A DNA stretch of 64,000 nt from assembly GCA_002495625.1 (NCBI GenBank), contig DAGC01000004.1, positions 188,120-252,119 on the forward strand, read 5' to 3'. Below, in pieces: positions 46,998-55,192 of this stretch. A program made the translations under genes and the position numbers. The first letter of the stretch is position 1; every line of letters starts with the position of its first letter. Origin of the DNA: Methanobacterium sp. UBA375 (GTDB taxonomy: Archaea; Methanobacteriota; Methanobacteria; Methanobacteriales; Methanobacteriaceae). A model generated the notes under the pieces. It worked only from the letters and a program-made list of their open reading frames with translations, was not told the DNA's origin and searched no databases.

Positions 46998-47564
46998 TTA
47001 CTTAATTTTCTTAATTAAAGTGGCTACATTATAACCAAACCTTCTTATAGCCTCCATTCCCTCCTTATCCTCCTGCACTTCTCCTGGTGCCCATCCAAAA
47101 ACCATGTTCCAACTATTTGAACCAGGAACAATCATATCATTGATGAAGAAGAACATCAACATTTCCTGTATGGTAGATGTGTGGCCACCTCTACGGGCAA
47201 CGGCTATAGGACCGCCCACTTTCCAGGATAGGAAGTTGTCATTGGATCCAGAGACCATTCCTATTCTCTGCAATGCGGACATCATATCTCCACGGGCAGT
47301 TCCAAAATAAACTGGTGAACCAACAATAAAGCCATCAGATTCTCTAATTTTAGTTATAATCTCATTTAATCCGTCATCAATTGAGCATTCATTTAATTCA
47401 TCACATTTTTTACAATGCACGCATGATTTGATATCTTTACCTGCAAATGATACAATTTCAGTTCCCAAGCCCTCATCTTCTATTACACCAGCACATTCTT
47501 CTAGAACCTGATAGGTATTACCATTTGGCCGTGGACTGCCGCATAATAAAAGTACTTTTTTCAT
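46998..47564 (-). CDS. Iron-sulfur flavoprotein (NADPH-dependent FMN reductase-like)
   Basis: A 188-residue flavodoxin-like protein. LLCGSPRPNGNT binds the FMN phosphate. SCVHCKKCDELNECS holds a compact CX2CX2CX5C (C48, C51, C54, C60) typical of the iron-sulfur flavoprotein of methanogens, which carries [4Fe-4S] and FMN and may defend against oxygen or peroxide. GSPVYFGTARGDM and the SNDNFLSWKVGGP segment complete the fold. GGGGGTGA sits before its ATG. It lies inside the lysine gene run and has an independent palindrome upstream, so it may be separately controlled. Confidence 0.85.
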   Translation of the reverse strand: MKKVLLLCGSPRPNGNTYQVLEECAGVIEDEGLGTEIVSFAGKDIKSCVHCKKCDELNECSIDDGLNEIITKIRESDGFIVGSPVYFGTARGDMMSALQRIGMVSGSNDNFLSWKVGGPIAVARRGGHTSTIQEMLMFFFINDMIVPGSNSWNMVFGWAPGEVQEDKEGMEAIRRFGYNVATLIKKIK

Positions 47565-47675
47565 GAAAAATCACCCCCTAACATTGGTTAATCGTCAATC
47601 GGCCATGGATTTTAGATCAACGATGATTTTAAAATAAGAGATTTAAATAATGAAAAAATATTGAAGGAAATGTAT

Positions 47676-47690
47676 CCTATTTAAAATAGG
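47676..47690. promoter_or_regulatory. Palindrome upstream of the iron-sulfur flavoprotein gene
   Basis: CCTATTT (47676-47682) and AAATAGG (47684-47690) are perfect arms around one base, 112 bases before the flavoprotein ATG on the minus strand. It lies in the 158-base gap behind dapA and could be an operator or a small hairpin that trims the dapA message. Confidence 0.35.
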
Positions 47691-47722
47691 TTTAATAGAT
47701 TTATGAGCATTACCTAAACCTT

Positions 47723-48616
47723 TTAAATAAGATTCAGACCCTGTAAAACCCCTTTAAGTTTTTCCCTATTCTCCTCTTTTAAAGGTGCCAGGGGCATCCT
47801 TACATGGCCGGATGGTCTGCCCATCATGTTCAGTGATTCCTTGGCAGGTACGGGGTTGGATTCCACGAATAAGACCTTCATCAGGTGGTAGAGTTCGTAG
47901 TGGAGTTCTTCTGCCTTTGTAAAATCTCCTTTAAGGGCGTATCTCACCATATCACCCATCCTCTGGGGATCCACGTTGGCCACTACACTGATGACTCCTT
48001 TAGCCCCTAAAGATATCATAGGGAGGGTCAGGTTGTCGTTTCCACTTATAACGGCGAAGTCGTCCCTGTTTCCCAGTTCCTCCATTTTCTTCTCTATCTG
48101 GGAGACCTTGTCCAGGTCAGGGCTGGCTTCTTTGATGGCTATTACGTTGTCTAACTGGGATACTTGGCCTATGGTCTCCACGTCGATGTCTGTTCCAGTC
48201 CGTGAGGGTACGTTATAAACGATTATGGGGATATCTGTTGTTTCGGTGAGTAATTTGTAGTGTTCGTAGAGTCCGTGTGGTTGGGGTTTGTTGTAGTAGG
48301 GAGTTATCACTAATGCTGCGTCTGCTCCGGCGGCTTCAGCGTACTTAACCAGTCCCAGGGATTCTTTTGATGAATTGCTTCCTGCTCCGGCTATAGTCTT
48401 CACCTTACCAGCTACTTCATCCACCAGGATGTCCATCATCTTCCTCTGTTCCAGATGGGTTATGGTGGCTGATTCGCCGGTGGTTCCAGCGGCCAGTACA
48501 CCTTCTACGCCTCTATCTATCAGATAGTTTATGTTTTCCCGCATGCCTTCCTGGTCTACCTCATCCTCCTCGTTGAAGGGGGTGACCATGGCAACTATCG
48601 TACCTTCTAGTTTCAT
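47723..48616 (-). CDS. dapA: 4-hydroxy-tetrahydrodipicolinate synthase
   Basis: Condenses pyruvate with aspartate semialdehyde, the first committed step to lysine. The 297 residues contain the TTGES pocket (GTTGESATI), the tyrosine in IVYNVPSRTG and the Schiff-base Lys in VIAIKEAS. Start ATG at 48616 overlaps the stop of the aspartate kinase gene by four bases (ATGA), indicating translational coupling. Confidence 0.96.
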   Translation of the reverse strand: MKLEGTIVAMVTPFNEEDEVDQEGMRENINYLIDRGVEGVLAAGTTGESATITHLEQRKMMDILVDEVAGKVKTIAGAGSNSSKESLGLVKYAEAAGADAALVITPYYNKPQPHGLYEHYKLLTETTDIPIIVYNVPSRTGTDIDVETIGQVSQLDNVIAIKEASPDLDKVSQIEKKMEELGNRDDFAVISGNDNLTLPMISLGAKGVISVVANVDPQRMGDMVRYALKGDFTKAEELHYELYHLMKVLFVESNPVPAKESLNMMGRPSGHVRMPLAPLKEENREKLKGVLQGLNLI

Positions 48617-49833
48617 TCCAAGACACTCCTTACCATTTCATAAGCTTTCTTACCATCATTCCATTCTACAAATATCACTACAGAAGTTTGACTCGAAGAG
48701 ATCTCCACGATGTTGATATTACTTTTACGCAGAGGTTCTGTTATTTTAGTTATAATACCCGGGGTATCGATAAAATCCTGACTGGCCACGGTGAGCATGG
48801 CAATTTCCCTGTCCAGGGAAAGGGAGCTTAGAAATTTATTTTCCACCACCACATCGTGTAATATTCTGTGAGCTTTATCAGCCGCTGATCTATCTATAAA
48901 CAGGGTCACACTGTTCTGTCCGGTTGATATACCGTATATGTTAATATCGTTTTCTGCCATGGCGTTGGTCAGGGCCGATAGAACGCCTGGTTTGGTTAAT
49001 ATTTCCTCGCCCACCACGGCCAGGACAGAAATGGGGGCCTCGTTTAACGTTGTGGTTTTCAGCCTCTCATTTTTTGAAGGGCCTATTATCTCCGTTCCAA
49101 TAGCCGAAAGGTCTCCGTGTTCAAAGCCAATTATCTTGGCATTTATGAGGGGGTCCTTGTATTTAAGGGCGTGTGGATGTAAAACCTGAGCTCCATAGGT
49201 GGCCAGGTCCCTCATCTCCTCCACCGATATCTTGTCCAGTTTCTTGGCGGTTTCGAGTTTGTTGGGGTCGGTGGACATAACACCACCCACATCAGTTACT
49301 ATGATGACTTCCTTGGCTTTGAGGCAGTGTCCCAGGAGGAAGGCGGTTATATCGCTACCACCCCTTCCCAGGGTGGTGACGTCGCCATTTTTATCCCTTC
49401 CCAGGAAGCCGCAGAGCACGGGTATTATTCCCTGGTCCAGTAGATTCATTAGTTCCTTGGAATTTTCCTCCGTGGCCTCAAAATCTACTTGGGCATTTAA
49501 ATAGTTACTATCAGTAATGATTGGCCACCGGTCCATGTGGGGGTCTAGGTACTCGGATTTAACGCCTAATGATTCTATGGTGGATGAAAATAATCTGACA
49601 CTGGTAATTTCTCCCATGGATACTATGTCTGCCATCTGTTTTTCAGTGACTGAGTCTCCAATGGAGTCTTCAACTACCTTAAGGATGTCGTCAGTGGTCT
49701 TGTTAATGGCGGACACTACAACCACCATCATATTGCCCTTCATATACTCTTTTACCACCGATTCGGCCGCTAATTTTATTCTCTCCCCATTTCCAATGGA
49801 GGTTCCCCCGAATTTGGCCACGATTATTTCCAT
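48613..49833 (-). CDS. lysC: Aspartate kinase
   Basis: Phosphorylates aspartate to begin the lysine, threonine and methionine branch. The 406 residues start with the kinase signature VAKFGGTSIGNGERI; the catalytic segment LGRGGSDITAFLLG and the middle TDVGGVMSTDPN are conserved. Two ACT domains at the C-terminus (SVLAVVGEEILTKPGV, then TVASQDFIDTPGIITK) bind amino acids for feedback control. It overlaps dapA by four bases. Confidence 0.96.
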   Translation of the reverse strand: MEIIVAKFGGTSIGNGERIKLAAESVVKEYMKGNMMVVVVSAINKTTDDILKVVEDSIGDSVTEKQMADIVSMGEITSVRLFSSTIESLGVKSEYLDPHMDRWPIITDSNYLNAQVDFEATEENSKELMNLLDQGIIPVLCGFLGRDKNGDVTTLGRGGSDITAFLLGHCLKAKEVIIVTDVGGVMSTDPNKLETAKKLDKISVEEMRDLATYGAQVLHPHALKYKDPLINAKIIGFEHGDLSAIGTEIIGPSKNERLKTTTLNEAPISVLAVVGEEILTKPGVLSALTNAMAENDINIYGISTGQNSVTLFIDRSAADKAHRILHDVVVENKFLSSLSLDREIAMLTVASQDFIDTPGIITKITEPLRKSNINIVEISSSQTSVVIFVEWNDGKKAYEMVRSVLE

Positions 49834-49901
49834 TTAAACCATCCTTTAACGTTTAAAAATGTAAAATCCATCTTAATATTTTATTAAATGTAAAATAGAT
49901 G

Positions 49902-50090
49902 TTAGGAGCGCTGTCTAACTATTCTGGTTATGTACCCTGCTATTTTATTTCGCAGGTGTTTGGTGCTTACTGAGGAGTACTCTTCCACTAGTTTCTTGTT
50001 TTCCTCGAAGTCAGTGGTGAATTTACCGTTGTAAGTTTCAATTAATTCTTTAGCTATTCTCTTTACGAATGATGTTCTGATATTTCCCAT
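49902..50090 (-). CDS. rps17e: Ribosomal protein eS17
   Basis: A 62-residue small-subunit protein, found only in archaea and eukaryotes. MGNIRTSFVKRIAKELIETY and the C-terminal HLRNKIAGYITRIVRQRS match the family, at its normal archaeal size. It lies between chorismate mutase (5 bases away) and aspartate kinase, an order typical of Methanobacteriales, so amino acid and ribosome genes share this transcript. Confidence 0.95.
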   Translation of the reverse strand: MGNIRTSFVKRIAKELIETYNGKFTTDFEENKKLVEEYSSVSTKHLRNKIAGYITRIVRQRS

Positions 50091-50095
50091 GTTGT

Positions 50096-50395
50096 TTACC
50101 TCCTTAGGATTCTTTCTTGTTCAGATTTGTTTAACTTCATCAATATTTCCATTATTTCTAAAAGACTGATTTCATCAATATCATTTTCTTTAGCTAACTT
50201 TTTAATCTTTCTCTGGATATAATCTTCCCTTTCGGTGTTTTCAATATCCGTATTAAGCACTTTTTTGGCGGTGCCAATATCCTTCGCCAGAGAAGTTCTC
50301 TCCAGGATCAGATCTATGATCCGGTCGTCGATCTGGTCAATTTTATCCCGGGAGCTTGCAAGCAGTTCCAGTGCTTCTTCTCTATTCACGTGCAA
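50096..50395 (-). CDS. Chorismate mutase (AroQ class)
   Basis: Converts chorismate to prephenate on the way to Phe and Tyr. The 99 residues form three helices with the AroQ pattern: SRDKIDQIDDRIIDLILER, then AKDIGTAKKV, with the active-site Arg/Lys and Glu. The start overlaps the end of the shikimate kinase gene by 14 bases, and eS17 follows 5 bases on. Confidence 0.92.
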   Translation of the reverse strand: MHVNREEALELLASSRDKIDQIDDRIIDLILERTSLAKDIGTAKKVLNTDIENTEREDYIQRKIKKLAKENDIDEISLLEIMEILMKLNKSEQERILRR

Positions 50396-51263
50396 TCACC
50401 TGAGTGCCCTGATTGTCGACTTTGGTCTTGATAACCCTTCCAGGATAGGATTTCCATGCATCTTCCACATTTCGGGAATTTTTCTCATCTGTAATAGCTA
50501 CAAATGATGGACCGGTTCCTGAAAGACCTGCTGCAACGGCACCTGCTTCTAACGCATCCAGGGCAATGTCTGGATTGAAGCGGAGGGCTGAGCAGTATAA
50601 AAGTCCGTTTAACGTGAGGGCATGATGAATATTACCCTTCAATACTTCCTTAAAAGCTAGTTTAACCCATGGGGCTAAGAGTTTCATCCGGGCCACGTCA
50701 GCTTCTGCAGTGGGTGACTTTTTATCAGGCATATATATTAATATGTTTTGCATGTCCCATTTTTCATGTCTGATAATTTCCCGCTGGAAGTTATCGGTTA
50801 CGCTGATTCCCCCGAAGTAGGAGGCACTGGCATCATCGAATGCTCCAGTAACGGTTACCCCTGCCTCCAGGGAAGAGTCAACAGCCAGGTTTAAAATCCC
50901 CAGATCATCTAATCCCACACTTGCCGCGTCAATTTCATATTCATCCATAAGTGCATGGGTTAAAGCCATGGTAACTGCATTGGAAACAGCACTGCTACTG
51001 GACAAGCCGGAAGCTACCGGTAAAGTTGATTTGGTCTTTATTTCTACCCTGCTTTCTACGTCGAACTTTTCCAGGACCCGTTTAGCGCATATCTCCATTA
51101 AAGTGGTGTCCACTTCCTGGTCAGTGCGGCAGGTTATCCCTTCACCTGATTTTAACTGGACTTCTGCCTCAACAAAGAGCTCGATGCCGAAGGCAGAGCC
51201 ACATCCCGTGGATATGGCGTTTATTATAGTGGCAGAACCAGGAGATCTCACCTTAATTTTCAT
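50382..51263 (-). CDS. aroK: Shikimate kinase (archaeal GHMP type)
   Basis: Phosphorylates shikimate in the aromatic pathway. The 293 residues belong to the GHMP kinase fold, not the bacterial P-loop type; the ATP motif is LPVASGLSSSSAVSNAV (about residues 87-103). The GTGPSFVAI motif near residue 250 completes the active site. It heads the minus-strand run; a TATA-rich region lies above 51263. Overlaps chorismate mutase by 14 bases. Confidence 0.94.
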   Translation of the reverse strand: MKIKVRSPGSATIINAISTGCGSAFGIELFVEAEVQLKSGEGITCRTDQEVDTTLMEICAKRVLEKFDVESRVEIKTKSTLPVASGLSSSSAVSNAVTMALTHALMDEYEIDAASVGLDDLGILNLAVDSSLEAGVTVTGAFDDASASYFGGISVTDNFQREIIRHEKWDMQNILIYMPDKKSPTAEADVARMKLLAPWVKLAFKEVLKGNIHHALTLNGLLYCSALRFNPDIALDALEAGAVAAGLSGTGPSFVAITDEKNSRNVEDAWKSYPGRVIKTKVDNQGTQVIARE

Positions 51264-52082
51264 CTTTCACCTTATTTACTGAGCTAGAACTTTTTAATAT
51301 GACCATTGCCTATTTGCCATAGAAATTCGTATTTAAATTAATAAAACCTGTTATTTATTATTTATGGAAACAGGATGATCCTTTTCTATCATTGGTTTTT
51401 AAAGGGTAAATATTATCAGGATTTCTGGTTTAAAAAGTAGGCATTATTACGAACTGTTCGGTGGTAGAAACATTTATTAGTATCGAGAATAAGATGTATT
51501 TAAGTGAATTAAGATGGATAAAACCTGGAAATGGGTTTATGGTTTTACCATCTAAAGTTGGAAATAGGCACCCGTGTGCTCCAGTATCTATATTTTACAT
51601 GCAAACTGACTTGAAAATCAGGGATACTGGAACATCGACAATTTTATATGGGAATAAAAGTATTTCCTCAAATCATAGAAAGATAGGGGTAACTATCTCT
51701 TTCACCATTAAAAAGATCAACCATTCAGCTAAAACAGAATGAATAGACCGAACTTTGTACTAAAACAGAAAGAATAAGCCCAACCATTTGTACTAAAACA
51801 GAATGAAGTTCATGCATTACCGCCTCCAAAAGCATGAAAATGGGTCTGGGATTAAAATCTCAGATCCATCCCCTTTTTAAAGAATATTATTTTAAACAGA
51901 TGAATTCCATTGATTATCCAAAATATCGAAAATGACGAATATTAATTTTAAAAAGGATATTGAATAAATAAAACCCGATTTTTACTGTTTTAAAAAGGTC
52001 GCTTAATGATACCAGAATAAAATAGTATATAAGGGTTGATGGATAGAAAAATATAGTACGATTATATAAAAAAGGTGATAAC
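51264..52082. other. Long gene-free interval with hairpins and a repeat
   Basis: No supported protein gene. Hairpins: TCCAGTATC (51580-51588) with GATACTGGA (51623-51631), which enclose CTGA/TCAG; GAAAGATAG (51678-51686) with CTATCTCTTTC (51693-51703); and a terminator-like GGGTCTGGGAT with ATCTCAGATCC (51842-51868) before a T-run. A CTAAAACAGAATGAA unit recurs at 51729, 51760 and 51793. A reading frame at 51461-51742 ends in the first repeat but has no familiar features. The T-run after the last hairpin would end a plus-strand RNA. The glutaredoxin gene promoter lies within the last 100 bases. Confidence 0.5.
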
Positions 52083-52340
52083 ATGGTTGTTAAAATTGAA
52101 GTCTTTAAATCCCCATCCTGCCCCTACTGTCCCATGGCTGTAGAACTGGTTGAAGAAGTAAAAAAAGAGATGCCTGATGATTTAGAAGTAGAAATCATAG
52201 ATATAATGCAGGATCGTGAAAAAGCCATTGAATACAATCTCATGGCCGTCCCCGCTATAGCCTTAAATGGTGTAGTTAAATTCGTAGGAGCTCCCACGAA
52301 AGAAGAGCTGGTCAGTGTAATTAAAGAAGAATTACAATAA
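52083..52340 (+). CDS. Glutaredoxin/thioredoxin-like protein with CPYC active site
   Basis: An 85-residue thioredoxin-fold protein. KSPSCPYCPMAVELV has the redox pair C13-C16 of the CPYC type, and the cis-proline lies in MAVPAIALNG. It resembles the small methanogen protein Mt0807, a thioredoxin-like donor. It would reduce disulfides in the cytosol. The AAGGTGATAAC site precedes the ATG. The next gene, cbiD, is 29 bases downstream on the same strand. Confidence 0.92.
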   Translation: MVVKIEVFKSPSCPYCPMAVELVEEVKKEMPDDLEVEIIDIMQDREKAIEYNLMAVPAIALNGVVKFVGAPTKEELVSVIKEELQ

Positions 52341-52369
52341 AATCAAGAAAATTTACAAAATCAAGAATT

Positions 52370-53464
52370 ATGGTAGAAAATCATACTGACAAATCTCTTG
52401 AGGACATCAAATATGGAATAACCACCGGCTCTGGAGCAGCTGCTGCAGCAAGGGCAGCACTACTAGTTTTAAAGGGTGAAGATGCAGAAACTGTCGCCAT
52501 TAAAACTCCTATTGGCGATCTGGAAATAGAAGTCCAATATGCACATAAATTAACCGATACCCACGGACAGGCATCTGTGATAAAAAGACCCTATAACGAC
52601 CCTGATGTCACCGTTAACCTGGAAATCCTCGCCGATGTATGGGTCAACGATACTGAAGGCGTAACCATAAAGGGAGGGGAAGGTGTGGGCTTGGTCACCA
52701 AACCCGGACTCCAGGTACCACCTGGCAGCCCGGCCATCAACCCCATACCCCGGAAGATGATCAAAGAGAATCTCTCTGACTTACTCCCTGAAGATAAGGG
52801 GGTGTGTGTGGAGATATCGGTCCCTGCCGGAGAGAAACTCGCGGAGAAGACACTGAACCCCAAACTGGGAATTGAAGGGGGAATTTCCATACTGGGAACT
52901 ACCGGCATCGCCCGTTCATGGAACCTGGAAAGTTATAGGAAGTCCTTCAAATGCCAGTTGGACGTGGCCCATGCCGAGGGATACCGAGAACTTGTTTTTG
53001 TCCCTGGTAACATCGGAGAAAAAATTGCAAAACGGATTTTAACCGTATCCCCTGATAGAATAATACAGATGGGTAACTTCCCAGGATTCATGCTCCGAGA
53101 AGCCGCTGATATGGACGTGAAACGAATAATCCTCCTGGGACACGCTGGTAAACTCATAAAACTCGCCGCCGGAATTTTCAACACAGAACATCAACTTGCA
53201 GATGGGCGGAGGGAAATCATAGCTGCCCATGCAGCACTCAGTGGTGCAGATAAAGATTTAATCAGAGAAATTTTCCAGGCCAACACCACAGAGGAGATGA
53301 TGGTCATACTCGAAGGGGAAGGCCTTCTGGAAGAAACATTTAACAGCATCGCCCAGTCGGTTAAAGAAAGGAGCCAGGAACTATTCCCTGGAGAGTTAGA
53401 TGTGGTCATCGTTAAGATGGATGGAACCGTCTTAAATACCAACCACCAACTTGAACTTAACTAA
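52370..53464 (+). CDS. cbiD: Cobalt-precorrin-5B C1-methyltransferase
   Basis: Adds a methyl group at C-1 of cobalt-precorrin-5B in the anaerobic route to cobamides, which methanogens need for methyl transfer. The 364 residues start with the typical KYGITTGSGAAAAARAALL; VTKPGLQVPPGSPAINP and GTTGIARSWNLESY are family motifs. It is one of the few Cbi enzymes not of the tetrapyrrole methylase fold. The gene lies between the glutaredoxin-like and a glycosyltransferase gene. Confidence 0.95.
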   Translation: MVENHTDKSLEDIKYGITTGSGAAAAARAALLVLKGEDAETVAIKTPIGDLEIEVQYAHKLTDTHGQASVIKRPYNDPDVTVNLEILADVWVNDTEGVTIKGGEGVGLVTKPGLQVPPGSPAINPIPRKMIKENLSDLLPEDKGVCVEISVPAGEKLAEKTLNPKLGIEGGISILGTTGIARSWNLESYRKSFKCQLDVAHAEGYRELVFVPGNIGEKIAKRILTVSPDRIIQMGNFPGFMLREAADMDVKRIILLGHAGKLIKLAAGIFNTEHQLADGRREIIAAHAALSGADKDLIREIFQANTTEEMMVILEGEGLLEETFNSIAQSVKERSQELFPGELDVVIVKMDGTVLNTNHQLELN

Positions 53465-53490
53465 CGATTATTTTTATAAAGAGGAGTAAC

Positions 53491-54561
53491 ATGAACATCT
53501 GTCTTTTAGGCCAATTCCCACCCCATATTGGCGGAGTATCATCACATACTTATCTACTCGCCCGGGAATTAGTTGAAAGAGGGGATGAAGTCCATGTTCT
53601 AACCTACCCCCATCCCGATATTAAGGATGTAGACGGGATACATGTAGAAACTGCCCCTACAGTGAATATCAAGGGGTTAAGGGGATTTCTATTTCTGATA
53701 TCAGCTATGATTAAATTAATCTCCATGGTCCGGAAGTACAATATCGATCTGATACACGCTCATTTTCTAATTCCCCCGGGTTTAATCGCAGTCCTTGTAG
53801 GCGGATTCACCGAGAAGAAGGTAGCGGTAACCGTGCACGGGTCAGATATCTTCATCCAGTCCCGAAACCCAGTGTTAAGACCGATAATAAAGTATGTACT
53901 CGAAAAAACCGACTATATAGCTGTGGTAAATGAAGCAATCAAAGAACAGATACTGAAACTTGGAGTAAAAGGTGCAGATGCAAAAATCAAAGTCACACCC
54001 AACGCCGTGGACCTGGGGAAGTTCAAACCAGATATAAAGTCAGATCTGGCAGGTAACCTTGGATTGAACCCGGAAAAAAATTTGATACTCTTTGTCGGTA
54101 ACCTGGTACCCCAGAAGGGACTGAAATATCTCCTGGAGGCGAAGAAACAGATGAAATCCCAGGCAGAACTGGTGATCGTTGGTGGTGGACCATTGATGAC
54201 TGAACTCCAGGAAAAGGTTAAAAAAGATGGAATAGAAGACGTGCACTTTACAGGCGCCCGGAGGGATATAGAAAAGATCATGCCCGCCGGCGATGTATTC
54301 GTACTCCCCAGCACATCGGAAGGATTCCCCATAACCCTACTTGAAGCTTTTGCCAGCGGACTACCGGCAGTAGCCACCAGTGTGGGTGGGATAAAAGAAC
54401 TGGTCACACCAGACGTTGGTCTCCTGGTAGAACCCCGAGACCCGGCAGCCCTGGGGGAAGCCCTGGATAAAATAATTCAAGATTCTGGATTAAGACATAA
54501 AATGGCTGAGAATGCACCTGTTAAGGCTCAAAAATATGGGTATCTGGAAATACCCTATTAA
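53491..54561 (+). CDS. Glycosyltransferase family 4 (GT-B fold)
   Basis: A 356-residue retaining glycosyltransferase. The acceptor domain starts with FPPHIGGVSSHTYLLARELV; the donor domain has the GNLVPQKGLKYLLEA loop and the EX7E motif SEGFPITLLEAFASGLP, then VGLLVEPRDP for the nucleotide-sugar. It may act in glycolipid, S-layer or wall glycan synthesis; the acceptor is unknown. AGAGGAG precedes the ATG. Short distance after cbiD suggests a shared transcript, but the functions seem unrelated. Confidence 0.88.
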   Translation: MNICLLGQFPPHIGGVSSHTYLLARELVERGDEVHVLTYPHPDIKDVDGIHVETAPTVNIKGLRGFLFLISAMIKLISMVRKYNIDLIHAHFLIPPGLIAVLVGGFTEKKVAVTVHGSDIFIQSRNPVLRPIIKYVLEKTDYIAVVNEAIKEQILKLGVKGADAKIKVTPNAVDLGKFKPDIKSDLAGNLGLNPEKNLILFVGNLVPQKGLKYLLEAKKQMKSQAELVIVGGGPLMTELQEKVKKDGIEDVHFTGARRDIEKIMPAGDVFVLPSTSEGFPITLLEAFASGLPAVATSVGGIKELVTPDVGLLVEPRDPAALGEALDKIIQDSGLRHKMAENAPVKAQKYGYLEIPY

Positions 54562-54666
54562 GTGGTATAACTACAAAAAATTTATTATACTTGTAAAATG
54601 CTCTATGTAAATTAATATATCCTCAAAAATTTAAAATTTAAATATAAAACTAAGGTGGAATGAGAG

Positions 54667-55137
54667 TTGGCTTCAGAAGATTTAACCCATCTCACCCCCC
54701 AGGGTGTGAAGATGGTGGAAGTGGGAGATAAACCCATCCAGAAAAGGACAGCCCAAGCACGGGGTACCATACATCTAAAGGAAAATACGATTAAGCTGAT
54801 AGAAAAAGAGGAGATCAAGAAGGGAAACGTGTTAACCACGGCACAGATAGCATCCATAAGTGCTGTGAAGAAAACACACCACCTCATTCCCCTCTGTCAC
54901 TCCCTCAAGATCACCGGAGTAGACGTGGACTTCCAGGTGGCCAAGAACAGTATAGAAGCCATGGTAACTGTACGGTCGGAGGGTAAAACCGGTGTAGAGA
55001 TGGAAGCCCTGACCGGTGCGAGTGTGGCCCTTTTAACCATATGGGACATGGTGAAGAGCGTGGAAAAAGATGAAAATGGACAGTACCCCTCAACCCGGAT
55101 ATCTGATATTCAAGTAACTAGAAAAGAGAAGATTTAA
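54667..55137 (+). CDS. moaC: Cyclic pyranopterin monophosphate synthase
   Basis: With MoaA it turns GTP into cPMP, the first molybdopterin intermediate; the cofactor is required by tungsten/molybdenum formylmethanofuran dehydrogenase. The 156 residues include KKTHHLIPLCHSLKITGV and MEALTGASVALLTIWDM, which hold the active-site His, Lys and Glu. The start is TTG at 54667, with AAGGTGGA upstream; an ATG at 54660 is out of frame. It is followed by the hel308 gene. Confidence 0.93.
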   Translation: MASEDLTHLTPQGVKMVEVGDKPIQKRTAQARGTIHLKENTIKLIEKEEIKKGNVLTTAQIASISAVKKTHHLIPLCHSLKITGVDVDFQVAKNSIEAMVTVRSEGKTGVEMEALTGASVALLTIWDMVKSVEKDENGQYPSTRISDIQVTRKEKI

Positions 55138-55192
55138 ACCTATTTTACTATTTTCTCACCTTCATTTTAATTAAACTATCAAACTGAATCCC

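Noticed and set aside
51461..51742. 93-codon reading frame in the long gap
   Set aside because: It starts with GTG without a clear ribosome site, has no recognisable motif, crosses several hairpins and ends in a tandem repeat; more likely chance or decay.
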